NCBI GenBank assembly: GCA_026401035.1
Contig: JAPLNR010000070.1
Coordinates: forward strand, 1-64,000
Direction of reading: 5' to 3'
Source of the DNA: Planctomycetia bacterium
GTDB taxonomy: Bacteria; Planctomycetota; Planctomycetia; Pirellulales; UBA1268
Length of the DNA stretch: 64,000 nt
Position numbers and translations under genes: made by a program. The notes under the pieces are model-generated. The model was not told the origin of the DNA. It made no database searches and saw only the letters and a list, made by a program, of their open reading frames with translations. Shown piece after piece: positions 50,121-57,960 of this stretch. Numbering within the stretch: the stretch's first letter is position 1; every line of letters begins with the position of its first letter.

Positions 50121-51719
50121 ATGCACGACGCCCATTCCGCACCAGCCGTTGATTCCACGAAACGCACGCTCCTGGGGATCGCGCTGGCCGTCGCGGCCTA
50201 CGCCGCCGCGGCCGCCGCCGGCTGGCCTCAACATGGTCGTGATTTGATCGTCGAGGCACAAGCGGCCCACGGCTCGGCAGCGCATGCCGATGCGGATCAC
50301 GCCCCCACCGAGCACGCCACGACGGAGCAGCCGCACGGCGGTGGCCATGCCGGCACGGCCCCGCCGCCGCTGACGGTGCTGCCTTTCGTGCTGCTTCTGG
50401 CGGCGATCGCGATCCTGCCGCTCACGGCGCGGCTCTCCCACTGGTGGGAGCACAACTCGAGCAAGCTGCTCGTGGCCGGCCTGCTCGCGCTGATCACGCT
50501 CTTCTATTACACGCTTTTCCACCGCGACCCGGTCGATCTCCATTTCCCGACACACGCGACCGTCGCTCCGGCGGTCGCGGGCCCCTCGTGGGGCGTGGCC
50601 GGGGCCGTGCTGGCCAACGCGATGCTGGCGGAGTATGTGCCGTTCATCGCCCTGCTGTTTGCGCTCTACGTCATCACCGGCGGCGTGCGGATCGAGGGAG
50701 ATCTCGTGGCCACGCCAAACGTCAACACGGCATTCCTGGCCATCGGCACGCTGGCCGCGAGCTTCATCGGCACGACGGGCGCCGCCATGCTGCTCATCCG
50801 GCCGGTGCTCGAGACCAACAAGGAGCGCCGCAACGTCGTGCATACGATCGTGTTCTTCATTTTCCTGGTCTGCAATTGCGGGGGCTGCCTGCTGCCGATC
50901 GGCGACCCGCCACTCTTCCTCGGCTACCTGGAGGGCGTCGATTTTCTCTGGACGATGTCCCTCTGGCAGCCGTGGCTCTTCACCAACGCCATGGTGCTGG
51001 CCATTTACTGGGCGTGGGACACGTTCCTGGCCTACCCGCGGGAGCGGCCGGGCGACATCGTCCGCGATGAGCGGCAGACCACACGGCTGCGGATCAGCGG
51101 CCTCTGGCCAAACGCCCTGCTGATGGCCGGCGTGATCGCCGCCGTCGCCCTGCTCGACCCGGCGAAGGCCCTGCCCGGCACCACCTGGCATCCGTGGGTC
51201 TTCCTCCGCGAGACGATGCTCCTCCTGCTCGTCGGAGCATCGCTCCTCTTCGGCTCGCGGGCCATCCGCGAAAACAACGGCTTCACCTACGGTGCGATCC
51301 TCGAGGTGGCCGCGCTCTTTCTCGGCATCTTCATCTGCATGCAGCCGGCCCTCGCCCTCCTGAACGAGCGCGGGGCGAGCCTGGGCATCGACTCGCCGCG
51401 GGCGTTTTTCTGGGCGACGGGGTCGCTCTCGAGCGTACTCGACAACGCGCCCACCTACCTCGTCTTTTTCAAGACCGCCCAAACGCTCCCTGCCGACGGA
51501 GCCACGATGGCGGGCGTTGACGTGGGTCGACTGGCCGGCGTGAGCCTCGGCGCCGTATTCTTGGGGGCGATGACCTACATCGGCAACGGGCCGAACTTCA
51601 TGGTGAAGGCCATCGCCGAGCAATCCGGCGTGAAGATGCCGAGCTTCTTCGGCTACGTGCTCTACAGCCTCGGCGTGCTGCTGCCGGTGTTCGCCGCGAT
51701 GTCCCTCCTGTTTCTCTAG
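50121..51719 (+). CDS. Sodium:proton antiporter-like permease (NhaD/IT superfamily)
   Basis: A 532-residue inner-membrane transporter with about twelve helices after a His/Ala-rich loop (AAHADADHAPTEHATTEQPH) that might bind metal. Family-typical segments are VLANAMLAEYVPFIALLFAL, FIGTTGAAMLLIRPVL, CNCGGCLLPIGDPPLFLGYL and, near the end, SLSSVLDNAPTYLVFF with GAMTYIGNGPNFMVKAIAEQ. The repeated G-D-P-P and D-N-A-P-T motifs mark the two hairpins of the ion transporter fold. The transported ion, presumably Na+ against H+, is inference. The ATG at 50121 follows AAGGA. The gene for RNase D begins three bases after its stop. Confidence 0.85.
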   Translation: MHDAHSAPAVDSTKRTLLGIALAVAAYAAAAAAGWPQHGRDLIVEAQAAHGSAAHADADHAPTEHATTEQPHGGGHAGTAPPPLTVLPFVLLLAAIAILPLTARLSHWWEHNSSKLLVAGLLALITLFYYTLFHRDPVDLHFPTHATVAPAVAGPSWGVAGAVLANAMLAEYVPFIALLFALYVITGGVRIEGDLVATPNVNTAFLAIGTLAASFIGTTGAAMLLIRPVLETNKERRNVVHTIVFFIFLVCNCGGCLLPIGDPPLFLGYLEGVDFLWTMSLWQPWLFTNAMVLAIYWAWDTFLAYPRERPGDIVRDERQTTRLRISGLWPNALLMAGVIAAVALLDPAKALPGTTWHPWVFLRETMLLLLVGASLLFGSRAIRENNGFTYGAILEVAALFLGIFICMQPALALLNERGASLGIDSPRAFFWATGSLSSVLDNAPTYLVFFKTAQTLPADGATMAGVDVGRLAGVSLGAVFLGAMTYIGNGPNFMVKAIAEQSGVKMPSFFGYVLYSLGVLLPVFAAMSLLFL

Positions 51720-51721
51720 TT

Positions 51722-52996
51722 GTGCCCGACTCCCCTTTCTGTTCCCTGACTTCTCTCGCGCCCCCCGACCCGACCCCCCAGGCGATCACCCGCGTGCCCA
51801 ATCCGCGAACTTCCTCCGGCCCCTACGACCACGTCACCACCGATTCGCAACTCGAGCAGCTCGTGCAGCGGCTGGCGGGCCATTCCCACGTCGCCTTCGA
51901 CACGGAATTCGTCTCCGAGCACACCTACCGCAGCCAGCTCTGCCTGATCCAGGTCGCGGCCCCCGACACGCTCGCCGTGATCGACACGCTCAAGGTCCGC
52001 GAGCTCGAGCCCTTCTGGCGGCTGCTCACGGAGCCCGGCCGCACCACGGTGGTTCACGCGGGCCGCGAGGAAATGGGCTTTATCCTGCACGCGATCAAGG
52101 CCCGCCCCGCGACGCTCTTCGACGTGCAGGTGGCGGCGGGGCTCGTCGATCATGACTATCCGGCCGGCTACGCGTCGATCGTCCGCCGCTTCCTCCACCT
52201 CCAGACCAACAAGGGGGAAACGCGGACCGACTGGCGGCAGCGGCCCCTGTCGCCCGCGCAGATGGAATACGCGATCGACGATGTGCGGCATCTCGAGGAA
52301 CTCTGGCAGCACCTCGAGGGCCGGCTCGATTCCCTCGGCCGCAAGACGTGGATGCAGGAGGAGATGGCGATGTGGCTGGACGACGTCGAAGAGTCGTTCA
52401 TCCGCAAGCGCTGGCGACGCATCTCCGGCCTGAGCGGCATGCCGCGCCGCGAACTCGGCATCGCCCGCGAACTCTGGCACTGGCGCGACTCCGTGGCGGA
52501 ATCCCGCGACATGCCGCCGAAGCGGGTGCTGCGCGACGATCTGCTCGTCGAGCTCTGCAAGCGAAAGAGCGCCGACCCGAAGCAGGTCTCCGCGATCCGT
52601 GGCATGCAGCGGTCGGACCTGCGGCACATCATCGACGGCATCTCGGATGCGATTGCCCGCGGCCTGGCCCTCCCGGAAGACGAGCTTCCCGGCGGTGAGC
52701 GGCACCGCGCCCCGCCGCCGCAGTTGACCGTGCTCGGACAGTTTCTGGCCACAGCGCTCGCCGGCGTCTGCCGCAAGGAGCACATCGCCCCGGCCATGGT
52801 CGGCACCGCCTCCGACATGCGGGATCTCCTCGCCTTCAAGCTTGGCTACCACGACGAGGAACGCCCGCCGCTCCTCGCCTCGGGCTGGCGGGCGCAGCTG
52901 GTGGGCCCGCTCGTCGACGATCTCCTCTCCGGCCGCGCGGCCCTCCGCATCGGCGATGTCCGCTCCCACGACCCGCTCGTGATCGAACGGCTGTAA
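51722..52996 (+). CDS. rnd: Ribonuclease D
   Basis: A 424-residue 3'-5' exoribonuclease for tRNA and small RNA maturation. The DEDD exonuclease domain has VAFDTEFVSEHTYRSQLCLI (motif I, D-x-E), TTVVHAGREEMGF (motif II) and EYAIDDVRHLEELW (motif III, Y-x-x-x-D). It is followed by one HRDC domain (SGMPRRELGIARELWHWRDS, MPPKRVLRDDLLVELCKRKS) and a second, weaker C-terminal helical region. The GTG at 51722 would give a 30-residue leader before the domain. Coupled to the antiporter gene by position. Confidence 0.9.
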   Translation: MPDSPFCSLTSLAPPDPTPQAITRVPNPRTSSGPYDHVTTDSQLEQLVQRLAGHSHVAFDTEFVSEHTYRSQLCLIQVAAPDTLAVIDTLKVRELEPFWRLLTEPGRTTVVHAGREEMGFILHAIKARPATLFDVQVAAGLVDHDYPAGYASIVRRFLHLQTNKGETRTDWRQRPLSPAQMEYAIDDVRHLEELWQHLEGRLDSLGRKTWMQEEMAMWLDDVEESFIRKRWRRISGLSGMPRRELGIARELWHWRDSVAESRDMPPKRVLRDDLLVELCKRKSADPKQVSAIRGMQRSDLRHIIDGISDAIARGLALPEDELPGGERHRAPPPQLTVLGQFLATALAGVCRKEHIAPAMVGTASDMRDLLAFKLGYHDEERPPLLASGWRAQLVGPLVDDLLSGRAALRIGDVRSHDPLVIERL

Positions 52997-53050
52997 TCAG
53001 TCACGCGGAGCCAACGTCTGGCTTCACGACCGTTGCCCACCAGTCTTCAC

Positions 53051-53113
53051 TGACAGGCTAAAGCCCGTCCTCCATTCAGCACCTACAACTCCCGATGCTG
53101 AGGAGACGGTCGG
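53051..53113. repeat. GACAGGC hairpin plus shared 39-bp element
   Basis: GACAGGCTAAAGCCCGTCC at 53051-53069, an imperfect version of the dispersed palindrome, is followed by TTCAGCACCTACAACTCCCG and 19 further bases (53075-53113). The latter repeats 27589-27627 with three mismatches, and in both places it follows a GACAGGC-type hairpin. Confidence 0.75.
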
Positions 53114-53236
53114 GGGCACGCGCAGGAGACGCAGACAATTGCGACTCACGGACGATTCCCAATCGCCCACGAGCCTCCTGTAGCAATTTCCGCGTCTCCG
53201 AGCATGTCACCGCCGACGAACAATGCGGCCGGCCAG

Positions 53237-53395
53237 CTCATGACAGCTCATGACAGCTCATGACAGCTCATGTCAGCTCATGTCAGCTCATGTCAGCTCA
53301 TGTCAGCTCATGTCAGCTCATGTCAGCTCATGTCAGGCCATGTCAGGCCATGACAGGCCACGACAGGCCACGACAGGCTAAAGCCCGTCCTACTT
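53237..53395. repeat. 10-bp tandem repeat grading into the dispersed palindrome
   Basis: About ten copies of CAGCTCATGA/CAGCTCATGT in a row are followed by CAGGCCATGT, CAGGCCATGA and two CAGGCCACGA units. The row ends in GACAGGCTAAAGCCCGTCCT, a copy of the dispersed hairpin. The gradual change suggests growth by slippage from the hairpin end. It is not a CRISPR array, as units have no spacers. The nearby methyltransferase gene starts about 80 bases later. Confidence 0.88.
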
Positions 53396-53476
53396 CCCAG
53401 TGTGCTATCGTTGCGCCAAGCGGGATTGCGACGAGCCCGCAAAGCCCGCGCACTTCGACTGCATTGGAGACCATCG

Positions 53477-54202
53477 ATGTCGATGCGTGACGCCCGCGAA
53501 GACTGGAAACGGTTCGACGCCGGGATGATTCCGAGCAAGGATTCGACGCCTCAGCTCGATCGGTTCCTGGCGACGGTGAAAGAGACCGCCTCGGAAAAGC
53601 CGCCGCTCACGCTGCTCGATGTCGGATGCGGCACCGGGCGGCTCGGCAGACGTCTGTACGACCAGGGATTCTCGGTGCTGGGCGTCGACATCAGCCCGGA
53701 CGCGGTTCGCGTGGCCCGTGAAAATGCCGTGTCCGCCGACGCCGCAGGACGCGCGCTGCGGTTCGAGGAGGCCGACTTCGCAGCGGATGGTTCGCCCCGT
53801 CTCGATGGCGGCCCGTTCGACATCGTCGTCTGCCAGCTCGTGCTCTCGATCATCGGCGACGCTCGCAACCGGAGAAATCTCCTGCGGCATGTACGAGACA
53901 ACCTCCGGCCGGGCGGATGGCTCTTTCTGTCGGCCTCGGGAGTGTCGGACACGATCAATGCCGGGTACGCCCGGCTGTATGCAGAGGACGTCCACCTCAC
54001 CGGCGAGCAGCACAGCTATTTCTCGCGAGATGAACGGGGGGAGATCCTCTACATGACCCACCACTTCACGGAGAATGAGCTCGTGAGCCTGCTCGAGGCG
54101 GCGGGTTTCGGTCAGATCGGCGTGACGACCGAACGGGAGGCGAGCAGCAGACGGCCGAACGAAGCGGCGCACTTCCTCTACGCGACGTGCCACCCGGCAT
54201 GA
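53477..54202 (+). CDS. SAM-dependent methyltransferase
   Basis: A 241-residue class I methyltransferase. The SAM-binding motif LLDVGCGTGRLGRRL is near residues 35-50, the acidic end of strand 2 is VLGVDISPDA, and the post-motif part DIVVCQLVLSIIGD with LLRHVRDNLRPGGWLFLSAS is regular. There is a long insertion with YFSRDERGEILYMTHHFTEN before the last strands. Resemblance to Mg-protoporphyrin O-methyltransferases is partial; the substrate is unknown. The ATG at 53477 follows GGAGA; a start at 53402 falls in repeat-edge sequence and is rejected. Confidence 0.82.
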   Translation: MSMRDAREDWKRFDAGMIPSKDSTPQLDRFLATVKETASEKPPLTLLDVGCGTGRLGRRLYDQGFSVLGVDISPDAVRVARENAVSADAAGRALRFEEADFAADGSPRLDGGPFDIVVCQLVLSIIGDARNRRNLLRHVRDNLRPGGWLFLSASGVSDTINAGYARLYAEDVHLTGEQHSYFSRDERGEILYMTHHFTENELVSLLEAAGFGQIGVTTEREASSRRPNEAAHFLYATCHPA

Positions 54203-54218
54203 TCGCCGGCGAACGACG

Positions 54219-54617
54219 TCACTTACGCCGCGGCCCTTGCCTGACGAGTTCGACGCAGTCGCCATAGCCCACCAGCAGGGAATCGTTCGTGAGCAAAAGC
54301 AGTGGCTCCGTTTTTGCCTGGGCAACGAGCATGCGATCGAAGGGATCGTTGTGCACCGCCGGCAATCTGGCCACGGCCGCCGCATGCTCTCCCGTGATGG
54401 GCAGCAGGCTGAACCCTGCAGGCTCGATTTCGGCCAGGAGCTCCGCCGGGTCTGCTCGCAACTTCCCGAGCGCCGCCTTGATGCTCACCTCCCAGATGGA
54501 GGCGGCGCTGACGAAGACCTCGGAATCCGCGATCCGCTTCCTTGCTCCGGGCGGCAGTTTCTTCGGTTCGCCGACCGCCCAGAGCAGGAGGTGTGTGTCG
54601 AGGAGTAGCCTGCTCAT
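54219..54617 (-). CDS. VapC-like PIN-domain toxin
   Basis: A 132-residue PIN ribonuclease. All acidic sites appear: LLLDTHLLLWAVGEP near residue 4, with the first Asp, SAASIWEVSIKAALGKL with the Glu near 43, and HNDPFDRMLVAQAKTEPLLL with the Asp near 93; LLTNDSLL gives the final one. The W-x-x-S/G-x-K-x-x-L-G-K-(L) pattern marks the subgroup that pairs with Phd/YefM antitoxins. It overlaps the antitoxin stop by four bases. It appears intact. It is convergent with the methyltransferase gene, 16 bases apart. Confidence 0.92.
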   Translation of the reverse strand: MSRLLLDTHLLLWAVGEPKKLPPGARKRIADSEVFVSAASIWEVSIKAALGKLRADPAELLAEIEPAGFSLLPITGEHAAAVARLPAVHNDPFDRMLVAQAKTEPLLLLTNDSLLVGYGDCVELVRQGPRRK

Positions 54618-54856
54618 GGCCGCCCCTCGAAGGCGGCGACCACGCCGGCATCCAGCGGAGCATTGAAATCGTCCGGCACCTTGATCCGTCCCTTGAGCCC
54701 TCCGAACTTCTTGGGCTTCGGCCTCGACTCGAGGGGCACGAGTTTCGCCACCCTGCGGCCCGCCTTGGCGATGATCACTTCCCGGCCGGCCGCCGCCTGA
54801 TCGACGATTTTCGACAAGTGGGTCTTGGCTTCATGAATATTGACGACCGTCGCCAT
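54614..54856 (-). CDS. Phd/YefM-type antitoxin
   Basis: An 80-residue antitoxin. Its start VVNIHEAKTHLSKIVDQAAA, with GREVIIAKAGRRVAKLVPLE next, is the standard Phd/YefM DNA-binding domain. The C-terminal half (FGGLKGRIKVPDDFNAPL) is the toxin-binding tail. It should repress its own operon alone or with VapC. A perfect palindrome 45 bases upstream (54901-54917) is a good operator candidate. Confidence 0.92.
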   Translation of the reverse strand: MATVVNIHEAKTHLSKIVDQAAAGREVIIAKAGRRVAKLVPLESRPKPKKFGGLKGRIKVPDDFNAPLDAGVVAAFEGRP

Positions 54857-54900
54857 GGCTGGAGAACACTCCGGAATGAGCAGGGGCGGACACGCACTGG

Positions 54901-54917
54901 ACTAGACTAAGTCTAGT
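54901..54917. promoter_or_regulatory. Palindromic operator candidate of the phd/vapC operon
   Basis: ACTAGACT-A-AGTCTAGT is a perfect palindrome with 8-bp arms around one base. It lies 45-61 bases upstream of the antitoxin ATG (54856, minus strand), the right place for promoter repression by Phd-type proteins. Confidence 0.6.
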
Positions 54918-55074
54918 TGCACACCGAACGGACTGCCAAGACGGGCCGGGCAGGCGCCTGAGTACCGGTGCAGGACGACGGGCACATCGTGCCGGTCGCT
55001 CCCGGCCGCAATCGCCGTCACCACGAGCCTGACAAATCCGTATACTGCTCCTCCCCCGTCCGGAGGAAGGATCC

Positions 55075-57960
55075 TTGGCCGCTGCATTGCCCCCCGCTGT
55101 CTGCACGCTGCACCGTCTCGATGGGTCGCGGGGCGTGCTGGCCATGGCGGCGGAGTGGCTGCTCGCCAATGCAGCCCCTGCCGGCACCGCGAATCTCGCC
55201 GACGTGACGGTCGTTGTGCCGGGGCGACGGGCCGGCCATCGGCTGCTCGAGATCCTGCTGGATCGTGCCGCCGACCGAACACTCGATCTCGTGCCGCCGG
55301 AAACCGTGACGCTCGGACAACTGCCGGAGGTGCTCTACCATCCGGCTCGGCCGCTCGCCGACGACACCGTCGAAACCCTGGCCTGGGTGGCAGCCATCGC
55401 CGGCGCCAGTGCGGCCGACCGCGAGCGGGTGGCGCCCGGTGTCGGTGCCGCGCAGGGCAGGATCGTCGACGTGGCCCGCTCCCTCGCGTCGGCCCATCGT
55501 GAACTCGCGTCGATCGGCCTCGGCTTTGGCGAGTTTGCGGAGAAGGCCGACGAATTGCTGCCCGGCTTCGGCGACCACGCCCGCTGGGATGCCCTGGCCC
55601 GCATCGAACGGGCCTACCTCGACCGAATCGACGACGAGGGGCTCTGGGATCGCCAGACCGCCCGCCGCGAGGCGATCAAGCGGCATGAGGTGACGCATGC
55701 AAAACGCATCGTGCTGCTCGCCACCGTCGACGTCGATCCGCTGCAGCGGCAGATGCTCGAACAGACGCCCGGCAGGATCGATGCGCTCGTCGCCGCGCCG
55801 CCGCAGATGACCGACGAGGAGTTTGCCCAGGGCTTCGATGCCTTCGGCTGCATCGTGCCGGAAGCCTGGGCCACCCGGCCGATTCCCGTGCCGCTCGACT
55901 CGATCCGGCTCGTCGACGACGCCGATGCCCAGGCCGACGCGATCGTGGATTGGCTGCGGGACCGCGGCGGCCGGCTGGCCGCCGATGAGATCACGATCGC
56001 CGTTCCCGACGACAAGGCGGCCCCGGCCATCGAACAGAAACTCTCCGCCGCCGGCACGACGGGCCGCTATGGCGCCGGCCGCATGGTCAAGCGATCGACG
56101 CCCTGGCAACTGCTCTCGGCCGTCTTCGAGTGGCTGTCCCAGGGCGATTTCGCCGCGCTGGCCCGGCTCGTGCGGTCGCCCGCCGTCGTCAGGCTCATTG
56201 CCAGCCGCACGCAGATCCCGCTGCCTGCGGCCCTCGCCGACGAGATCGCCTCCCGGCATCTTCCGCTGACGATCGACCGCCAACATCTTGCCCGGGCGGC
56301 CGAGCGGCCCGAGCACCAGGAGGCCAACGCCAGGTTTCTGGAAATGCTCGCCGCCCTCGACGCCTGGCTCGAACCGCTCCGAGCCGCCGGCGCGGCGCTC
56401 GATGCTCCGGCCAAAAAAACCCGGGCTCGGAAGACCGTCAGCCACGCTCTCGCCCCCCGCTGGACCGATGCGGTGCGCGGGATCGTCGCCGCCACGCTCG
56501 ACGGCGTGGTGATCGATCGCGATGCGGCCGACGACCGCGTGGTGGCCCGGTCGCTCCGGTCGCTGGGAGAACTCCTCTCGTCGCTGGCGGTCATTCCCGA
56601 CTCGCTGGCCCGCGCCGCCGGTGCCGAGGGGCTCGCGCGGCTGCTGCTGTCCAACTGGGGAACGGAACTCGTGCCGCCGGTGCCGGATCCCGCCGCGATC
56701 GACATCGTCGGCTGGCTCGAGGTGGCGCTCGACGATGCCCCGGCGCTGGTGATCACGACGGCCGTCGAGGGCGCGCTCCCCACCGCCGCAGCGCGGGATC
56801 CGCTCCTCCCCGAGCCGTTGCGACGGGCGCTGGCGCTCGAGGATGCGGGGCGGGTCGCGGCCCGCGACGCCTGGATATTGTCGCTGGCCGCCTGTTGCCG
56901 TGACGACCTGCTCGTAATCGTACCGCGAATGAAGCCCGATGGATCGCCGGCCGTGCCGAGCCGGCTGCTTCTGCGCCGCGATCCCGACGAACTCGTGCGG
57001 GCGGCACGCGCCTTCTTTGCCACACCCGAACCAGCCACCGCGGCCGCCACGGCACCGGCGGTCTCATCGCGACTCGTCGTGCCGGAGCCGCCGGCCGGGG
57101 TCGCCGGCGTGACTTCCATGCGGGTGACCGAGTTCAGGGATTATCTCGCCTGCCCCTACCGCTACTGGCTGCGGCACCGGCTCAGGCTCGCGGCGGTCAC
57201 CGACGGCGCCCTCGAACTGGGGCCCGCCGACTTCGGGACGCTGATCCACGAATGCCTCGACCGGTTTGCCAAACGCGAGGAGCTCACCCGCTGCACCGAC
57301 GGCGACACGCTGGCCGCGGAGTTGTCAGGCATCCTCGATATCTTCGTGCGGTTTCGCTACGGCCCGGGGGCCGCGCCGGCCGTGGCGGTGCAGACGGAAC
57401 TGGCCCGCCGGCGGCTCGTGATCTTCGCCCACGCACAGGCCCGCCGGGCGGCCGCGGGCTGGACGATCCACCTCACCGAGCACCACGTCAAAAACGCCAC
57501 CCTCGACGTCGACGGCATGCCGGTCAGCCTCGCCGCCCGGATCGATCGCATCGACCACCATCCGGAGAGCGGCCGCTGGCAGGTGCTCGACTACAAAACC
57601 TCCGCGCGGGGCCGTCTGCCGGCACAGAGCCACCGCAGTCGCGACCGTTGGACCGATCTGCAGTTGCCGCTCTATCGCCACCTGCTTTCCGAGGTGCCCG
57701 GCATCGGCGACCACGCCCTCGTCGACGTCGGCTACTTCAACGTGCCGGCCCGCGTGGAGGAGATCGGCATCCGGATCGCCGACTGGACCGCGGACGATTA
57801 CGCCGGCGCCGACGAGGCGGCGCGGCATGTCGTGCGGCAGGTGCGGGCCGGCATCTTCTGGCCGCCCAACAACGAGGCGGCGCGGTCATTCCCCGAGTTT
57901 GATGCCATTTGCCAGACCCATGCGATCCTCGAGGACGACGGCGGGGAGGAGGAGTCGTGA
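55075..57960 (+). CDS. AddB-like PD-(D/E)XK nuclease
   Basis: A 961-residue protein equivalent to AddB of the AddAB double-strand-break resection complex. The helicase-like front has VTVVVPGRRAGHRLLEILLD but no Walker A lysine, as usual in AddB-like proteins of this type. The central TVTLGQLPEVLYHPARPLAD, the motif SQGDFAALARLVRSPAVVRL and LVITTAVEGALPTA fit the inactive helicase. The nuclease lies at the end: FRDYLACPYRYWLRH, GTLIHECLDRF, ARIDRIDHHPESGRWQ and VLDYKTSARG with the D-x-K catalytic residues. Iron-sulfur cysteines are not obvious. The start is TTG at 55075, fixed by GGAGGAAGG just before it. It overlaps the next gene by GTGA. Confidence 0.85.
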   Translation: MAAALPPAVCTLHRLDGSRGVLAMAAEWLLANAAPAGTANLADVTVVVPGRRAGHRLLEILLDRAADRTLDLVPPETVTLGQLPEVLYHPARPLADDTVETLAWVAAIAGASAADRERVAPGVGAAQGRIVDVARSLASAHRELASIGLGFGEFAEKADELLPGFGDHARWDALARIERAYLDRIDDEGLWDRQTARREAIKRHEVTHAKRIVLLATVDVDPLQRQMLEQTPGRIDALVAAPPQMTDEEFAQGFDAFGCIVPEAWATRPIPVPLDSIRLVDDADAQADAIVDWLRDRGGRLAADEITIAVPDDKAAPAIEQKLSAAGTTGRYGAGRMVKRSTPWQLLSAVFEWLSQGDFAALARLVRSPAVVRLIASRTQIPLPAALADEIASRHLPLTIDRQHLARAAERPEHQEANARFLEMLAALDAWLEPLRAAGAALDAPAKKTRARKTVSHALAPRWTDAVRGIVAATLDGVVIDRDAADDRVVARSLRSLGELLSSLAVIPDSLARAAGAEGLARLLLSNWGTELVPPVPDPAAIDIVGWLEVALDDAPALVITTAVEGALPTAAARDPLLPEPLRRALALEDAGRVAARDAWILSLAACCRDDLLVIVPRMKPDGSPAVPSRLLLRRDPDELVRAARAFFATPEPATAAATAPAVSSRLVVPEPPAGVAGVTSMRVTEFRDYLACPYRYWLRHRLRLAAVTDGALELGPADFGTLIHECLDRFAKREELTRCTDGDTLAAELSGILDIFVRFRYGPGAAPAVAVQTELARRRLVIFAHAQARRAAAGWTIHLTEHHVKNATLDVDGMPVSLAARIDRIDHHPESGRWQVLDYKTSARGRLPAQSHRSRDRWTDLQLPLYRHLLSEVPGIGDHALVDVGYFNVPARVEEIGIRIADWTADDYAGADEAARHVVRQVRAGIFWPPNNEAARSFPEFDAICQTHAILEDDGGEEES

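Noticed and set aside
50070-51623. 517-codon minus-strand frame opposite the antiporter
   Set aside because: Complement of a clear membrane transporter gene; no hydrophobic pattern, motif or start signal.
53237-53395. CRISPR array
   Set aside because: Units of 10 bases are directly adjacent with no spacers, and no cas gene is near.
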